Source: Pycnococcus provasolii
Lineage: Eukaryota; Chlorophyta; Pseudoscourfieldiophyceae; Pseudoscourfieldiales; Pycnococcaceae
NCBI GenBank assembly: GCA_938743325.2
Contig: OW568873.1
Location: 62,001 to 126,000 of the forward strand
Direction: 5' to 3'
DNA length: 64,000 nt
Under the pieces are notes generated by a model. It did no database searches, was not told where the DNA came from, and saw nothing but the letters and a program-made list of their open reading frames with translations. The number at the start of each line of letters is the position of its first letter. Position 1 is the first letter of the stretch. The translations under genes and the position numbers were made by a program. This document shows, piece after piece, positions 17,495 through 28,323 of this stretch.

Positions 17495-19528
17495 CTAACG
17501 CAGTTCGCGAATTTCGAAAGATCCGCTGCCGTCACCCACAAAGTGGAGCTCAGCCTTATGGAATTTTCGCAGCTCTAGCCTGTGCGCAATCGAGAATACC
17601 GTCGTATCATTTTCAAGAACCATCTCGTACAGCTTCGACTCCTCGTCAGGGTTGATCGCCGCCGTCGCCTCGTCTAGAACGGCGTACGCGGGGCTGTGGT
17701 ACAGCAAGCGCGCAAATCCGACGCGCTGCTTCTCCCCTCCGGAAAGCACATCATTCCAGTCGTGGTGGTAAGAGCTAAGTCCGAAAGGGTCTTCCGTGGC
17801 GGACGCATCACAGAGCTTTGTCAGGCGCACCTTCTCGAGGCACGCGTGAACGCGCGCATCCACCTCGCGCGACGCCTTGCGGTAGTGCTGCGGGTACGTC
17901 ACCTGGTCGCGCAGCGTGCCGGTGACCAGATACGGGCGCTGAGGCACGTAAAGCATGCCCCTCTCGCTCGCCTCTTTCGGAACGAACAGCTGGCCATCCG
18001 TCTGCGCCCAGAGGCCTCGCAGCACGCGGAACAGGCTCGTCTTACCCGCGCCGTTGGGTCCCGTGACGAGCAGGTGCCTTCCCTTGGGGATCCGCAAGTT
18101 CAGATGGTCGAGAAGGAGCCTTCGATCGGGACTGTACACCGTCAAGTCGCGGAACTCGATCGCGCCGTCTTCAGATATTTCCGTGGACGGCACCTTCGTG
18201 TCCTGCGCGTCGCTTCCCTTCTTCACAGCCTCGAGCAGCTCGACGACGCGGCTGGCGTACCCGTTGAGACGCTGAAGCTTCTTGTAGACGAGCATGAGAT
18301 CGCCAACGGCGGCGGACGCCTCGGTGATCAGGCTGTCGCTCTCACGGTACTTGGATGCAACCTCCGTGGCATCGTTCGACGTGGACATGAGGAAGGGCAC
18401 GGCGACGACCGGCCATCCCACCTGGCTTGCGAAGTACTTCGTGACGAATTGGTCGAATATGCCCTGCTTGAACTGCATCCAGAAATACGTTCCCTGCGCG
18501 CGCGTGACTGTCAGCAGGCTATCGTCGAGAATCTTACGCTCGCGGTCTGCGCCGTTGAGGAATGCCACCTCCTCCGCGTGCGTGATGAGCCGGCTATGAT
18601 TGCGCCTAAACGTTCCTTCCAGCTTCTGCAGGTGCGCAATATATTTGGAGAAGGGCGGCGAGACTGCTTTGATCACGACGCCGGAGAGTGCGAAATAGCT
18701 GTAGAGGATGGCAAGACCTGTGTACCCCATATTCTGTCCCATGCGGTGCGTTGACAGCACGACGTCGAGGGCGGGCTTGAATGTTCGTCCGAACAGGTCG
18801 CTCGCGGTATCGCAGAAGAGGCTGAGGTCGTCGCAGATGCGCGCGTCCGCATTATCGAGGTCGCCGACGCGAAGCACTGCCGCCTTATAGAAGCTGAGGT
18901 TCTGCGCGTTTGCGTACCTCGCGTGCGTGTGCTTGGTGAGCCTTTCGCGGAAGCGCACGCTGATAGTGTTAGCGAGGTACTTGAGCGTGCTGTTGACGAA
19001 GCTGGCTGCGACGGACGTGAAGAAGAAGTCGACCATGGCGGTTGAGAATTCCTTCCACGATCGATTGAGCACGCTCTTGAGTCCTCGTCCCTTAAGTTCC
19101 GAGATTCGCAGCGAGAGCAGCGAGCGGCATATGAGCGTGGCTGTTTGCGTGTACAGCAGGCACGCTTCGGTGGACGTTGCGCTCGGCACGATGATGGGGA
19201 GGATTGTGCGGAGGCGCGCGACGAGTGTGGCGTCTGACTTTGCAGACTTTGCGGAGCTGCGGCGTGAGACGGCGGAGTTTGCCGTCTTGCTGCTTTCCTT
19301 CTTGGCTCGAGCTTCCGCGCGTATGACATCCGTGAGCCCATCTCCTCCCCGTGCGGCTGAGTCGGCGGCGCGGGACAGGGCGAGAGCCGTGACGCCTCCC
19401 AAAGACAGAGCGAGCGTGACGAGCGTTCGCTTATCCTTCGCGTACGACGCGAGCACTTCGCGCGTTATCGAGAGCCACTCGGCGCGCGTCAAGAGGCGCG
19501 GCATCTGCGCCGTCGTGCGGAGCGACAT
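17495..19528 (-). CDS. Peroxisomal ABC half-transporter, ABCD (ALD/PMP70) family
   Basis: 677 residues from MSLRTTAQMPRLL. The N-terminal membrane domain holds ALD hallmarks: LKYLANTISVRFRERLTKH, DNADARICDDLSLFCDTASD (the NxDQRIxxD-type loop) and the EAA-like EEVAFLNGADRERKIL. The nucleotide-binding domain has Walker A GPNGAGKTS (~490), signature VLSGGEKQRVGFARLLYH (~595) and Walker B AYAVLDEATAAINPDEE (~610), then the switch His in SIAHR. Family half-transporters dimerise in the peroxisomal membrane and import very-long-chain acyl-CoAs or fatty acids for beta-oxidation. ATAAINPDEE replaces the more usual CTSAVSxDVE. A second ATG at 19504 could also start it. Single exon. Confidence 0.92.
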   Translation of the reverse strand: MSLRTTAQMPRLLTRAEWLSITREVLASYAKDKRTLVTLALSLGGVTALALSRAADSAARGGDGLTDVIRAEARAKKESSKTANSAVSRRSSAKSAKSDATLVARLRTILPIIVPSATSTEACLLYTQTATLICRSLLSLRISELKGRGLKSVLNRSWKEFSTAMVDFFFTSVAASFVNSTLKYLANTISVRFRERLTKHTHARYANAQNLSFYKAAVLRVGDLDNADARICDDLSLFCDTASDLFGRTFKPALDVVLSTHRMGQNMGYTGLAILYSYFALSGVVIKAVSPPFSKYIAHLQKLEGTFRRNHSRLITHAEEVAFLNGADRERKILDDSLLTVTRAQGTYFWMQFKQGIFDQFVTKYFASQVGWPVVAVPFLMSTSNDATEVASKYRESDSLITEASAAVGDLMLVYKKLQRLNGYASRVVELLEAVKKGSDAQDTKVPSTEISEDGAIEFRDLTVYSPDRRLLLDHLNLRIPKGRHLLVTGPNGAGKTSLFRVLRGLWAQTDGQLFVPKEASERGMLYVPQRPYLVTGTLRDQVTYPQHYRKASREVDARVHACLEKVRLTKLCDASATEDPFGLSSYHHDWNDVLSGGEKQRVGFARLLYHSPAYAVLDEATAAINPDEESKLYEMVLENDTTVFSIAHRLELRKFHKAELHFVGDGSGSFEIRELR

Positions 19529-19728
19529 GTCGCGCGGGTGTAACGTCACTCTGAAAAAGGGAAAGAACCCTGTTTGCGCCTTTTTTCGGCTTTTTGAGGC
19601 TTTGGAACAAAAGGGCCTCGTTATTCGCCTCGCATTCGGGGATCCCTCGCAGGTTGCAGTTTCAAATCCGGGCCCGAGAAATCCGGACCCCTGCATCTAC
19701 GTCGACAAGCGGCGACTTGCTTGGGCGC

Positions 19729-20169
19729 ATGGCGGACGTGGACCAACGCACGTCGCACGACGCTGGTGCAATAACGCAGTGGGCGCGGATGGCCGGGGTG
19801 AACTTGCTCATTACTCCTGAAACGCTGATGAAAGGGTATGTCGACTCTGAGCGGGCTCGACGTGCTGCAGGAGTCGGAGGGCGTGTTGGAGGGCATGCTG
19901 CTCACGACGCATGGAAGGCTGGAAAATTCAACAATGTTGTGAAGGACGATCCACAAGCAACTGGGCGTGCTGCTCACGACGAATGGAAGGCTCGAAAATA
20001 CGAGAATTTGGTGAAGGGCGAAGCGACTACGAGTGTGTTCGAGTCGACAAAGGGCGCAACGGGATCCCGCGGCAATTCAAGCTGTGCACACGTCGGAGCA
20101 AGCACACGCCTCGCGTTGACGCACGTTGCGCGGCTGACTCCAAGGCATGGGTTCGCGGTTTGCAATTGA
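19729..20169 (+). CDS. Uncertain small ORF with a two-copy internal repeat
   Basis: 146 codons from MADVDQRTSHDAGAITQW. The best coding evidence is an internal tandem repeat, AAHDAWKAGKFNNVVKDD followed by AAHDEWKARKYENLVKGE, diverged more at third positions than at first and second. After about residue 115 the composition turns ragged, and other frames become open instead, so the 3' part may be decayed. It starts 200 bp from the divergent ABCD start. No family recognised; it may be a gene remnant. Confidence 0.35.
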   Translation: MADVDQRTSHDAGAITQWARMAGVNLLITPETLMKGYVDSERARRAAGVGGRVGGHAAHDAWKAGKFNNVVKDDPQATGRAAHDEWKARKYENLVKGEATTSVFESTKGATGSRGNSSCAHVGASTRLALTHVARLTPRHGFAVCN

Positions 20170-20743
20170 TGGCTATCTTCATGTTTCTTGTCATGATTCA
20201 TCACCAGGCGTACGACAGCGCGGCAATCACTGTGCTTGGCTTTGTGCATTGCACCAACAGGTATGTGCAGAGTTGCCCGCGCATGGCGTGCACAAGCCTC
20301 ATTGACCACATGAACCCACTCGCGGATGTGGCAATGGAGCCACATGTCGAGGCCTCCTGAGGCCTCCGGAGGCCGCGGTCCAAGAAGTAGACGCTTGTGT
20401 TTCAGAGGTGCTCCGCGCTTTACAAATCCGTCACGCGTGGAACGCGTTGACGGCCGAGCTCGATGACGAGCTTAAGCGCCGCGCCGGCATGCTCGTGACG
20501 TACAACATGTCACGAGATGTGATAATAGTATGCTCTTGCGTCGAGACGAGTCCTCAACACTACTCTGTCCTCAACCGACCTCGGGCCCGTCCGGGTCCGT
20601 CATCACTCATCAGGGGGTTGGGGATCCGTGATTGGTCAGGTCCCCGTATGGCCTGTTCCCTGGCGGCGCTTCCTCGTTCCCCATTTCCTCGCTCATTCGT
20701 CGTTGTCGTCGTCGTCGTCCGGCACCGTTCCCCACACGACACC
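20170..20743. other. Region upstream of RPC2
   Basis: Several open stretches in different frames (20170-20360 and 20408-20530) have protein-like composition but no single continuous gene, consistent with remnant coding sequence. GAGGCCTCCTGAGGCC and its extension (20348-20376) is self-complementary. A (GTC)n run sits at 20700-20718, about 30 bp before the RPC2 start. Confidence 0.35.
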
Positions 20744-23700
20744 ATGCCTCGTGGTGCTCCTGCACCAGCGGCAGCAGCGCCTTCTGCGGCTTACGAGTGC
20801 CTGAACGCCACAGATGCGGGTGCGTCCTTGAACGAACCCATACCCACCGCCGCTGACAAGTACGCGCTCCTACCCGCATTCCTCGCATGTCGAGGACTCG
20901 TCAAGCAGCACATCGACAGCTTCAACTACCTCGTCAACACAGAAATGAGAAATATCATCAAAACCAAAGCGAACGAAAAAATCATATGCGATGCTGACCC
21001 GTCGTTCTACCTGAAGTACACGGACATATACGTGGGAACGCCATCAATTGAAGAGGACTGCGTCACGGAAGCGATGACGCCGCAGCAGTGCAGACTGCGA
21101 GACATGACGTACTCGGCACCCATCATGGTTGACGTCGAGTACAAAAGGGACAGGGAGGTGGTCGTCAAGTCAGAGCCGGGAAGAGGGAGCGTGCTCATCG
21201 GAAGACTGCCCATCATGCTGCGTTCCAACAACTGCGTCCTGCACAACAAGACGGAAAAAGAACTCATGGGCAAGGGCGAGTGCCCGCTCGACCCAGGTGG
21301 GTACTTCGTCGTCAAGGGTGTCGAGAAAGTCATTCTCATACAAGAACAGCTCTCCAAGAACCGAATCATCGTCGACACGGACGTGCACAGTAACGTCTGC
21401 GCATCCGTCACCAGCTCCACGCACGAGCGGAAGTCGAAAACAACCATCGTCATGAAAAACAGAAAGCTCTACCTCAAGCACAACACATTCACCGACGAGG
21501 TCCCGCTCGTGGCTGTCATAAAGGCGATGGGCGTCGAATCTGACCAGGAGTTTGTCAGCCTCGTGGGTCTCGAAGAGCGCGTGCAGCTGATGATTCTCCC
21601 AAGCCTGCAGGAGTGCATGGGAATGCGCATATACAAGCAGTCGGATGCTCTCGAGTGGCTGAGCTCTAAAATCAAATCCGGCGCTCCAGGAACGTCGCAT
21701 GTCATGGGCGGTGGAGGGCGAGGAGGCGTGAGAGGTGCCAAGGTGTACGGCGGCGGATACCGGCGGTCGAAGGTGGACGAGGTGCGCGAAATACTAGCCA
21801 ATCTCGTGCTCAGCCATGTGCGCGTCGTGTCGTATGACTACCGCGACAAGGTGTGCTACATCGCGGTGATGATACGTCGCATCTTCGGCGCGTTGTTGGA
21901 CCCGAGCGAGTTTGACGACAAGGACTACTACGGCAACAAGAGGCTCGAGCTCGCGGGGCAGCTGCTTGCTCTGCTGTTCGAGGACCTGTTCAAGCGCTTC
22001 AACTCCGACATCAAGAGGCAGGCGGACGCCGTGCTCAGCAAGACGAACCGCGCAACGCCGTTCGACATACTCAAGTGCTTTCGCCCGGACACCATCAGCA
22101 ACGGGCTCGAGCACGCAATTGCCAGCGGAAATTGGACCGTCAAGCGCTTTCGCATGGAGCGCAAGGGCGTCACGCAGGTGCTCTCTCGGCTCAGCTTCAT
22201 CTCCGCGCTCGGCATGATGACGCGCATCACGAGCCAGTTCGAGAAGACGCGCAAGGTGTCAGGCCCGCGCGCGCTGCAGCCGAGTCAGTGGGGCATGCTG
22301 TGCCCAAGTGACACGCCGGAGGGCGAGAGCTGCGGCCTTGTGAAGAACCTTGCGCTGATGACGCACGTGACGAGCGATATCGACGACGAGCCTATCGTGC
22401 AGGTGATGCACGCGCTCGGCGTTGTGCCGCTGCAGAGTATCATGGCAGCCGAGCTCCACGCGCTGGGAACGTGTCTCGTGTTTCTTAACGGCAACATCGT
22501 CGGGCATCACCGAAATCCGCTCAGGTTTGCGAAAAGGCTTCGCAGCATGCGCCAAAGGGGAATCGTCAGCGAGTTTGTTTCCGTGCACGTTTCCGGCGGC
22601 CTGCGTGGCGGGAAGGACGGGTACGAAATGGGCGAGTCGCGAGTCTACGTTGCGAGCGACGGAGGCCGCGTCTGCCGCCCGCTCATCGTCTGCGACAAGG
22701 GAGCGTCGAAGGTTAAGATGCATCATCTCGACAAGTTGAGGGCGAAGGAGTGGACCTTTCAGACGTTCCTGAACAAGGGTCTCATCGAGTACCTCGACGT
22801 GAACGAGGAGAACGACTCGACAGTCGCGATGTACGAGCAGGACATTACCGAGATGACTACTCACCTGGAAATTGAGCCGTTCACCATCCTCGGCGTGTGC
22901 GCGGGCCTTGTTCCCTTTCCGCATCACAACCAGAGTCCGAGAAATACGTACCAGTGTGCGATGGGCAAGCAGGCGATGGGTGGGATCGCATTCAACCAGC
23001 TCGTTCGTATGGACACGCTGCTGTATCTCATGGTGTACCCGCAGAAGCCTCTGCTCACGACGAAGACGATCGAGCTGATCAAGTACGATCAGCTCGGCGG
23101 CGGGCAGAATGCGACGGTCGCGGTGATGTGCTACAGCGGGTACGACATTGAGGATGCGATCGTGATGAACAAGTCGAGCCTGGATCGCGGCTTCGGGAGG
23201 TGCATCGTGCTGAAGAAGTTTGGGTGTAGCGTGCGTCGCTACGCAAATCGCATGGCTGATCGCATCGCAAATCCCCATGAAGATGGAGAGCGCCGAGGTG
23301 GCGACAAGCTGTCCAGGCTAGACTCGGACGGCATTGCATCGGTGGGACAGAAGATTCGCAACGGGGACGTTTACGTGAATAAGCAAATGCCCGTCAACAC
23401 GCGCGACGCGATTGACACCACATTCGGCGGTGTGCCGGAGACGCGCGACTTCTACCGCGACACGCCGCTGGTGTACAAGGGTCCGCAGACGGAGGACGCC
23501 GTCGTGGATCAGGTGCTGCTAACGTGCAACGAGGACGACTACCTCGTCATCAAGGCGCTCATCCGTCAGACGCGCCGCCCGGAGGTGGGCGACAAGTTTT
23601 CAAGCCGACACGGGCAGAAGGGCGTTTGCGGCATCATCGTGAATCAGGAGGACATGCCGTTCTCCGAGCGTGGCATATGCCCCGACCTGATTATGAATCC

Positions 23701-24340
23701 GCACGGTTTTCCGAGCCGCATGACGGTGGGTAAGATGCTCGAGCTCGTGGGAAGCAAGGCGGCAGTGCTCACGGGCAAGCCGCAGTACGGCACGGCGTTC
23801 TGGCAGAAGGGTGCGGACGTGGACCTCGTCGACGCGTTCAGCAAGATGCTGATAAGCCACGGGTTTGAGTACAACGGCCGCGACTACCTGACGTGCGGGT
23901 TGACTGGCGAGGCTATCGCCAGCTACGTGTTCATGGGACCCGTTTTCTACCAGAAGCTGAAGCACATGGTGCTCGACAAGGTGCATGCTCGTGCTCGCGG
24001 CCCTCGCGTCGTTCTGACACGCCAGCCCACCGAGGGTCGTTCGCGCGACGGCGGCCTCCGTCTGGGTGAGATGGAGCGAGACTGCCTGATTGGGCATGGT
24101 GCCAGCAGCCTCATTTTGGAGCGTCTCATGCAGAGTTCCGACGTCTTCGAGACGTTTGTGTGCTCTCGATGCGGTCTTCTCGCTCACTTCGACTTTACGA
24201 ATCGCACGCCGTACTGCACAGCCTGCCGCAGTTTCGAGAACATCCGCGACGTGCGCATGCCATACGCGTGCAAGTTGCTGTTCCAGGAGCTATCGAGCAT
24301 GTCCATCAAGGTGCAGCTGACGTTGAAAGACGGCGCGTGA
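20744..24340 (+). CDS. RPC2: DNA-directed RNA polymerase III subunit RPC2 (second largest subunit)
   Basis: 1,198 residues in one exon, the expected length for RPC2/POLR3B (~1,130-1,150 plus a short Ala-rich N-terminus). Start at [12 protein letters not shown]. Conserved regions in order: [20 protein letters not shown] (~55), [17 protein letters not shown] (~185), [20 protein letters not shown]-type fork region with [13 protein letters not shown] (~510), [14 protein letters not shown] (~950, hybrid-binding, contacts the active centre), [16 protein letters not shown] (~985), and the C-terminal zinc ribbon [10 protein letters not shown]...CTACRS (~1137-1163). It is the Pol III paralogue rather than RPB2 or RPA2 by the overall sequence of the lobe and fork loops (for example RRPEVGDKF with IRQTRRPE). 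It builds, with RPC1, the active centre that transcribes tRNA and 5S rRNA genes in the nucleus. The frame extends upstream to 20408 without homology. Confidence 0.95.
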   Translation: MPRGAPAPAAAAPSAAYECLNATDAGASLNEPIPTAADKYALLPAFLACRGLVKQHIDSFNYLVNTEMRNIIKTKANEKIICDADPSFYLKYTDIYVGTPSIEEDCVTEAMTPQQCRLRDMTYSAPIMVDVEYKRDREVVVKSEPGRGSVLIGRLPIMLRSNNCVLHNKTEKELMGKGECPLDPGGYFVVKGVEKVILIQEQLSKNRIIVDTDVHSNVCASVTSSTHERKSKTTIVMKNRKLYLKHNTFTDEVPLVAVIKAMGVESDQEFVSLVGLEERVQLMILPSLQECMGMRIYKQSDALEWLSSKIKSGAPGTSHVMGGGGRGGVRGAKVYGGGYRRSKVDEVREILANLVLSHVRVVSYDYRDKVCYIAVMIRRIFGALLDPSEFDDKDYYGNKRLELAGQLLALLFEDLFKRFNSDIKRQADAVLSKTNRATPFDILKCFRPDTISNGLEHAIASGNWTVKRFRMERKGVTQVLSRLSFISALGMMTRITSQFEKTRKVSGPRALQPSQWGMLCPSDTPEGESCGLVKNLALMTHVTSDIDDEPIVQVMHALGVVPLQSIMAAELHALGTCLVFLNGNIVGHHRNPLRFAKRLRSMRQRGIVSEFVSVHVSGGLRGGKDGYEMGESRVYVASDGGRVCRPLIVCDKGASKVKMHHLDKLRAKEWTFQTFLNKGLIEYLDVNEENDSTVAMYEQDITEMTTHLEIEPFTILGVCAGLVPFPHHNQSPRNTYQCAMGKQAMGGIAFNQLVRMDTLLYLMVYPQKPLLTTKTIELIKYDQLGGGQNATVAVMCYSGYDIEDAIVMNKSSLDRGFGRCIVLKKFGCSVRRYANRMADRIANPHEDGERRGGDKLSRLDSDGIASVGQKIRNGDVYVNKQMPVNTRDAIDTTFGGVPETRDFYRDTPLVYKGPQTEDAVVDQVLLTCNEDDYLVIKALIRQTRRPEVGDKFSSRHGQKGVCGIIVNQEDMPFSERGICPDLIMNPHGFPSRMTVGKMLELVGSKAAVLTGKPQYGTAFWQKGADVDLVDAFSKMLISHGFEYNGRDYLTCGLTGEAIASYVFMGPVFYQKLKHMVLDKVHARARGPRVVLTRQPTEGRSRDGGLRLGEMERDCLIGHGASSLILERLMQSSDVFETFVCSRCGLLAHFDFTNRTPYCTACRSFENIRDVRMPYACKLLFQELSSMSIKVQLTLKDGA

Positions 24341-24381
24341 TGTGATGATAGTCTAATGTACCCTTTTCATCAGCATCCGCG

Positions 24382-24418
24382 TCAGTTCAGTTCAGTTCAG
24401 TTCAGTTCAGTTCAGTTG
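24382..24418. repeat. Pentanucleotide microsatellite (GTTCA)7
   Basis: Seven perfect GTTCA units, 40 bp after the RPC2 stop, in the gap before the convergent LRR gene. Confidence 0.9.
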
Positions 24419-24538
24419 TTGTATGTAACTACAGTAAAAACCAAGTGTTTCCTTGAACCATATTGGTGGTTACAGTACTCTCCCCTCCGCGGTGACTGTC
24501 CGTACAACTGCACGAGAATCGAGATGTTGCACGCCAAC

Positions 24539-25816
24539 TCAACCCGAGTCGTGCGCCCACGCGTCGAACACGCCCTCACGACGCAGGCGCTTGGGGTGGA
24601 ACACAACCTCACTGGCACGCTGACGCAAAATGGCGAGTCTCACGATGGCGCGCAACAAACCAAAGTGACGAGGGCGACGACGTGTACGGAGTTGAGCTTG
24701 TGCTTCGTCAAGGTCTCGTTCTCCGTCAACACCCACTCTGTTGCTGCCAAGGTCCAGCGTGTGCAAGGTGCACTTGTCGCTCCTCAGCGCATCCGCGAGC
24801 GCGCGTGCGCCGTCATCACCCACTTCGTTGTTGGAAAGGAACAGCGTGTGCAAGGTGCACGTGTCGCTCGTCAGCGCCTCCGCGAGCGCGCGTGCGCCGT
24901 CAGCACCCACTCCGTTGTAGGGAAGGAACAGCGTGTGCAAGGTGCACGTGTCGCTCCTCAGCGCCTCCGCGAGCGCGCGTGCGCCGTCAGCACCTACGTA
25001 GTTGCGGTTAAGGTTCAGCGTGTGCAAGGTGCACGTGTCGCTCCTCAGCGCCTCCGCGAGCGCGCGTGCACCGTCATCACCCACTCCGTTGTAGTGAAGG
25101 TCCAGCGTGTGCAAGGTGCACGTGTCGCTCCTTAGCGCTTCCGCGAGCGCGCGTGCGCCGTCAGCACCCACTTCGTTGCTGCCAAGGTCCAGCGTGTGCA
25201 AGGTGCACGTCTCGCTTGTCAGCGCCTCCGCGAGCGCGCGTGCGCCGTCAGCACCCACTTCGTTAGCGCCAAGCTCCAGCTCGTGCAAGGTGCACGTCTC
25301 GCTCGTCAGCGCCTCCGCGAGCGCGCGTGCGCCGTCATCACCCACTTCGTTGTTGGAAAGGAACAGCGTGTGCAAGGTGCACGTGTCGCTCGTCAGCGCC
25401 TCCGCGAGCGCGCGTGCGCCGTCAGCACCCACTCCGTTGTAGGGAAGGAACAGCGTGTGCAAGGTGCACGTGTCGCTCCTCAGCGCCTCCGCGAGCGCGC
25501 GTGCGCCGTCAGCACCTACGTAGTTGCGGTTAAGGTTCAGCGTGTGCAAGGTGCACGTGTCGCTCTTGATGGCCTCCGCGAGCGCTCGTGCGCCCTCAGC
25601 ACGTACGTAGTTGCTCCAAAGGCTCAGCGTGTGCAAGGTGCACGTCTCGCTCTTGATGGCCTCCGCGAGCGCGAGCATTTCACCCCAGCGTAGGCGATTT
25701 ACGCTGAGCTCTTCTACATGCGTTCCTGTTATATCATCCCATCGCGATTCTCTCTGAGAATCCTCTGGGTAGCGCACGGTCGTCGTCGAAGTCGGTGGTG
25801 CGTGCGCGTCGGCCAT
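24539..25816 (-). CDS. Leucine-rich-repeat protein (ribonuclease-inhibitor type) with near-identical repeats
   Basis: 425 residues from MADAHAPPTSTTT (ATG at 25814-25816). Eleven to twelve LRRs of exactly 29 residues (87 bp), consensus LHTLxLxxNxVGADGARALA with the remainder EALRSDTCT, typical of RI/NLR-type LRRs. Repeats 2-4 recur as repeats 8-10: the DNA from about 24806 to 25042 is repeated without visible change 522 bp downstream, so the array expanded recently. No NACHT, kinase or membrane domain is attached. The C-terminal ~65 residues are basic and different. Such solo LRR proteins are abundant in algae; the binding partner is unknown. The frame is open upstream to 26080 but without repeats. 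Confidence 0.8.
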   Translation of the reverse strand: MADAHAPPTSTTTVRYPEDSQRESRWDDITGTHVEELSVNRLRWGEMLALAEAIKSETCTLHTLSLWSNYVRAEGARALAEAIKSDTCTLHTLNLNRNYVGADGARALAEALRSDTCTLHTLFLPYNGVGADGARALAEALTSDTCTLHTLFLSNNEVGDDGARALAEALTSETCTLHELELGANEVGADGARALAEALTSETCTLHTLDLGSNEVGADGARALAEALRSDTCTLHTLDLHYNGVGDDGARALAEALRSDTCTLHTLNLNRNYVGADGARALAEALRSDTCTLHTLFLPYNGVGADGARALAEALTSDTCTLHTLFLSNNEVGDDGARALADALRSDKCTLHTLDLGSNRVGVDGERDLDEAQAQLRTRRRPRHFGLLRAIVRLAILRQRASEVVFHPKRLRREGVFDAWAHDSG

Positions 25817-26410
25817 GGCGTTTTGTAATTGCGTTGCGTTGTGATGCGATGGACCTGTGCAAGAGTGCCGAATGATGCGTTGCGTACTTGCGTTGCGATG
25901 CCGATGCTGATGCGACGGACCCGTGCGGAGGTGGAGACTGATGAAGGTCAAGTCATGAAGAGTTCCATGATGATGAAGCTGCGTGACCAAAGTCTGCTTT
26001 CCGAGATCGCTTGTGAGGATTCCTATTCCTGTCCGATCACAGGTGGATCCCATGCAAGAGACCACCGCATTATTTCCCATTGATTGTGCGGCCTTTAAAG
26101 GTATTGCAAGCTCTCCTCATCAGGCCATCCAACTGTTCGCTGCTTTACACAGTCTCCATATGTATGGGGATACATACGTCTTCGAACATAAGCCTTTTGG
26201 AGTTTGAGAGGTGCGTCCCCCTTGGCCACTTCCCTCCGCCGAATCCCACCGGATGAGCTCCATCTCCATCTCCATCTCACTCTCATTCTCATTCTCACTC
26301 TCCCTGTCATTCTCATCGGGGCCTCTTATTTTCTTCACCTTAAGCCGGCCGGCTGTTTCTCTTAAACTTAAGAGGATACAAAGGTCTCGTCTCGTCTCGT
26401 CTCGTCTCGT
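25817..26410. other. Divergent intergenic region with simple repeats
   Basis: Between the LRR gene and the coiled-coil membrane protein gene. At 26256-26316 lies a C/T-rich hexamer-like repeat (CTCCAT then CATTCT/CACTCT units); at 26384-26410 five TCTCG units run directly into the ATG of the next gene. No gene or RNA recognised. Confidence 0.5.
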
Positions 26411-28225
26411 ATGCTTCGTGCTCGTGGCATTGTCCAGAATGCGGCCTTGTCTCCTCTTAAGGACTCCTCGGTCTCCTCCTCCTCCTCCTACGGGAAACTG
26501 GACGACTCCTTGAAGACTTCCACTTCCACTTCAAGAAGAGAACGAGGTTGGCTGTTGCTCCTGTCGGCGATTTTAATATGGGTGCTGATTGAGGGATTTC
26601 GACCTGTGCAGGAAGAAGTAGTTCACACCCAGGAGAGTTCGGCGGTTAATTTAAGAGAAAGGACGACGGACACCGTGGCATCGAAAACGACATCCTTGCC
26701 TTCAGATGTTGTGGACAAAAATATCGCGCCCGTTCCTATTCCCAGAACGAAGAAGTTTACCAAGGAGGAAACGGAAGAGGAACAACAACAAGATGCGGAA
26801 GATTCGTCAGAGGACGACTCCTCGGCAGATACAAGAACAGACTCAGAAGAAGATGCCGTGACAGAGCCAAACACACCAAAGCCTTCGCCTTCGTTAACAA
26901 GTAAAGTTGCAACCAACAAGGCGGACTTGGAGCGACGCATGGAACTCGCGCAGAGGGAGCTCAGGAGACGCACGGATAAAAACAACCCCGCGAAGTACAT
27001 GAACGCCGCCGTTCGCGTCATCGAGGAGGGGGACGAACTGGCGGCGTGCTGTCCCGAGGATATGCAGGATGGAGAGATCTGCGTGTGCGACCAGTCCGTG
27101 GACCTCGTCGTTGTGCGCAACAACGGCACTACTCCAGACGATCGTGGCGACGTCGTTCTCAAGCAGGCGACGGACGTCACGCAGGACGACGAACCTGTCG
27201 CGAACGCGGAGGAGGTGGCGAGAGCCGTCGCGGAGGTGAGGAGACAGGCGGAGGCGGGCTGGCTCGAACGCGCGAAGGAGGAAGAGGCGCGCGCGCTCGC
27301 GGCGGAGATTGGTCGCCGGCAGGAGATTGCCGCGTTCCAGGAGGAGGCGCACGTGCGGTACATGCGCGAGAAGCACGAGGCGATCAAGAAAAAGCAGCTG
27401 GACCGTCAGATGGAGCAGGTGAACGGCTTCCTCGAGGAGCTGGACACGCGCGTCGAGGGACGGCTGCACAAGCTGCGCAAGGAGTACGCGAAGATGGAGA
27501 TCATGCGCCGCGAGTGGAAGGAGGAGGTGAAGGCGCTGTACGACGCCGCGAAGGGCGAGGGGCCGGCAGACACGCAGCTTCGTGCCAAGATGGAGCGCGC
27601 CATCGCCAAGGCTGAGCGCGAGGCGAGGGCGAAGAAGGCGGATGAGCTCGCCGGGCAGTGGGAGAACTGGGAGGCGCGACGATCTGTCGCGTCCGGCGCA
27701 GGCGACACGGTGGACGCCCAGCGATCTGGCTTGTTCGGCGGCAAGGGCGGATGGCGGTGGGTCGCAAAAGCCGGAGATGGAGACGGGGGCAACGGCCACT
27801 GGCAGTTCATTGACGGCAGGGCGCCAGATCCGAGGAGACTTCAGCGACAGCAGCGCAGGAAGGAGCGCGATGAGCGCGAGCTACGCGAGAAGCTCGCTCC
27901 GCAGCATAGTCACATGATACGCGTGGAGGAGACGTGGCACGTGGCAAAGCCGGGCACGGGTCGCTACGGAACGGGGTCGTCTGTGCGTGATCAGGTGGCG
28001 GTGGAAGAGGCGGCAGCGGAGGAGGCGCGCACACGAGAACAGGCTAACAAGGTGCACATTATGCCGTGCACCGCCGAGCTCATGAAGACGCTGCCTAGTG
28101 CCGCGGAGAGATTGTGCGCGAGAGGCCACGTGCGCCCTCTTCCGGAGAAGTTGGATCACACGGTGTCTGACAGCCTGAAAAAACGCAAGAAGTCTCTGGA
28201 TCCGGATGTTCAGAGCTTGGTGTGA
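26411..28225 (+). CDS. Type II membrane-anchored coiled-coil protein, unrecognised
   Basis: 604 residues. A Ser-rich N-terminus with a basic stretch (SRRER) is followed by one hydrophobic helix (46-62, GWLLLLSAILIWVLIEGF), so the bulk is lumenal or extracellular. Then comes a Glu/Asp-rich linker, a Cys motif (AACCPEDMQDGEICVCDQ, ~215-235), a long charged coiled coil (residues ~255-410) and a Gly/Trp segment (GGKGGWRWVAKAGDG). A Cys pair near the C-terminal (MPCTAELM, ERLCARG) is present. It may be a Golgi or ER protein; I recognise no family. The ATG directly follows a TCTCG microsatellite. Confidence 0.65.
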   Translation: MLRARGIVQNAALSPLKDSSVSSSSSYGKLDDSLKTSTSTSRRERGWLLLLSAILIWVLIEGFRPVQEEVVHTQESSAVNLRERTTDTVASKTTSLPSDVVDKNIAPVPIPRTKKFTKEETEEEQQQDAEDSSEDDSSADTRTDSEEDAVTEPNTPKPSPSLTSKVATNKADLERRMELAQRELRRRTDKNNPAKYMNAAVRVIEEGDELAACCPEDMQDGEICVCDQSVDLVVVRNNGTTPDDRGDVVLKQATDVTQDDEPVANAEEVARAVAEVRRQAEAGWLERAKEEEARALAAEIGRRQEIAAFQEEAHVRYMREKHEAIKKKQLDRQMEQVNGFLEELDTRVEGRLHKLRKEYAKMEIMRREWKEEVKALYDAAKGEGPADTQLRAKMERAIAKAEREARAKKADELAGQWENWEARRSVASGAGDTVDAQRSGLFGGKGGWRWVAKAGDGDGGNGHWQFIDGRAPDPRRLQRQQRRKERDERELREKLAPQHSHMIRVEETWHVAKPGTGRYGTGSSVRDQVAVEEAAAEEARTREQANKVHIMPCTAELMKTLPSAAERLCARGHVRPLPEKLDHTVSDSLKKRKKSLDPDVQSLV

Positions 28226-28323
28226 CGACAGGCGTTTTTTGTATCTTAATGTTTTGTGTCTTATTTACTAGCCTACAGGGGTCGAATAAAGTTAATTTCC
28301 CTATGGGAACAGTGATAACTTTG

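Noticed and set aside
19655-19680. tRNA-like T-loop (TTTCAAATCC)
   Set aside because: No matching acceptor or anticodon stem could be folded around it.
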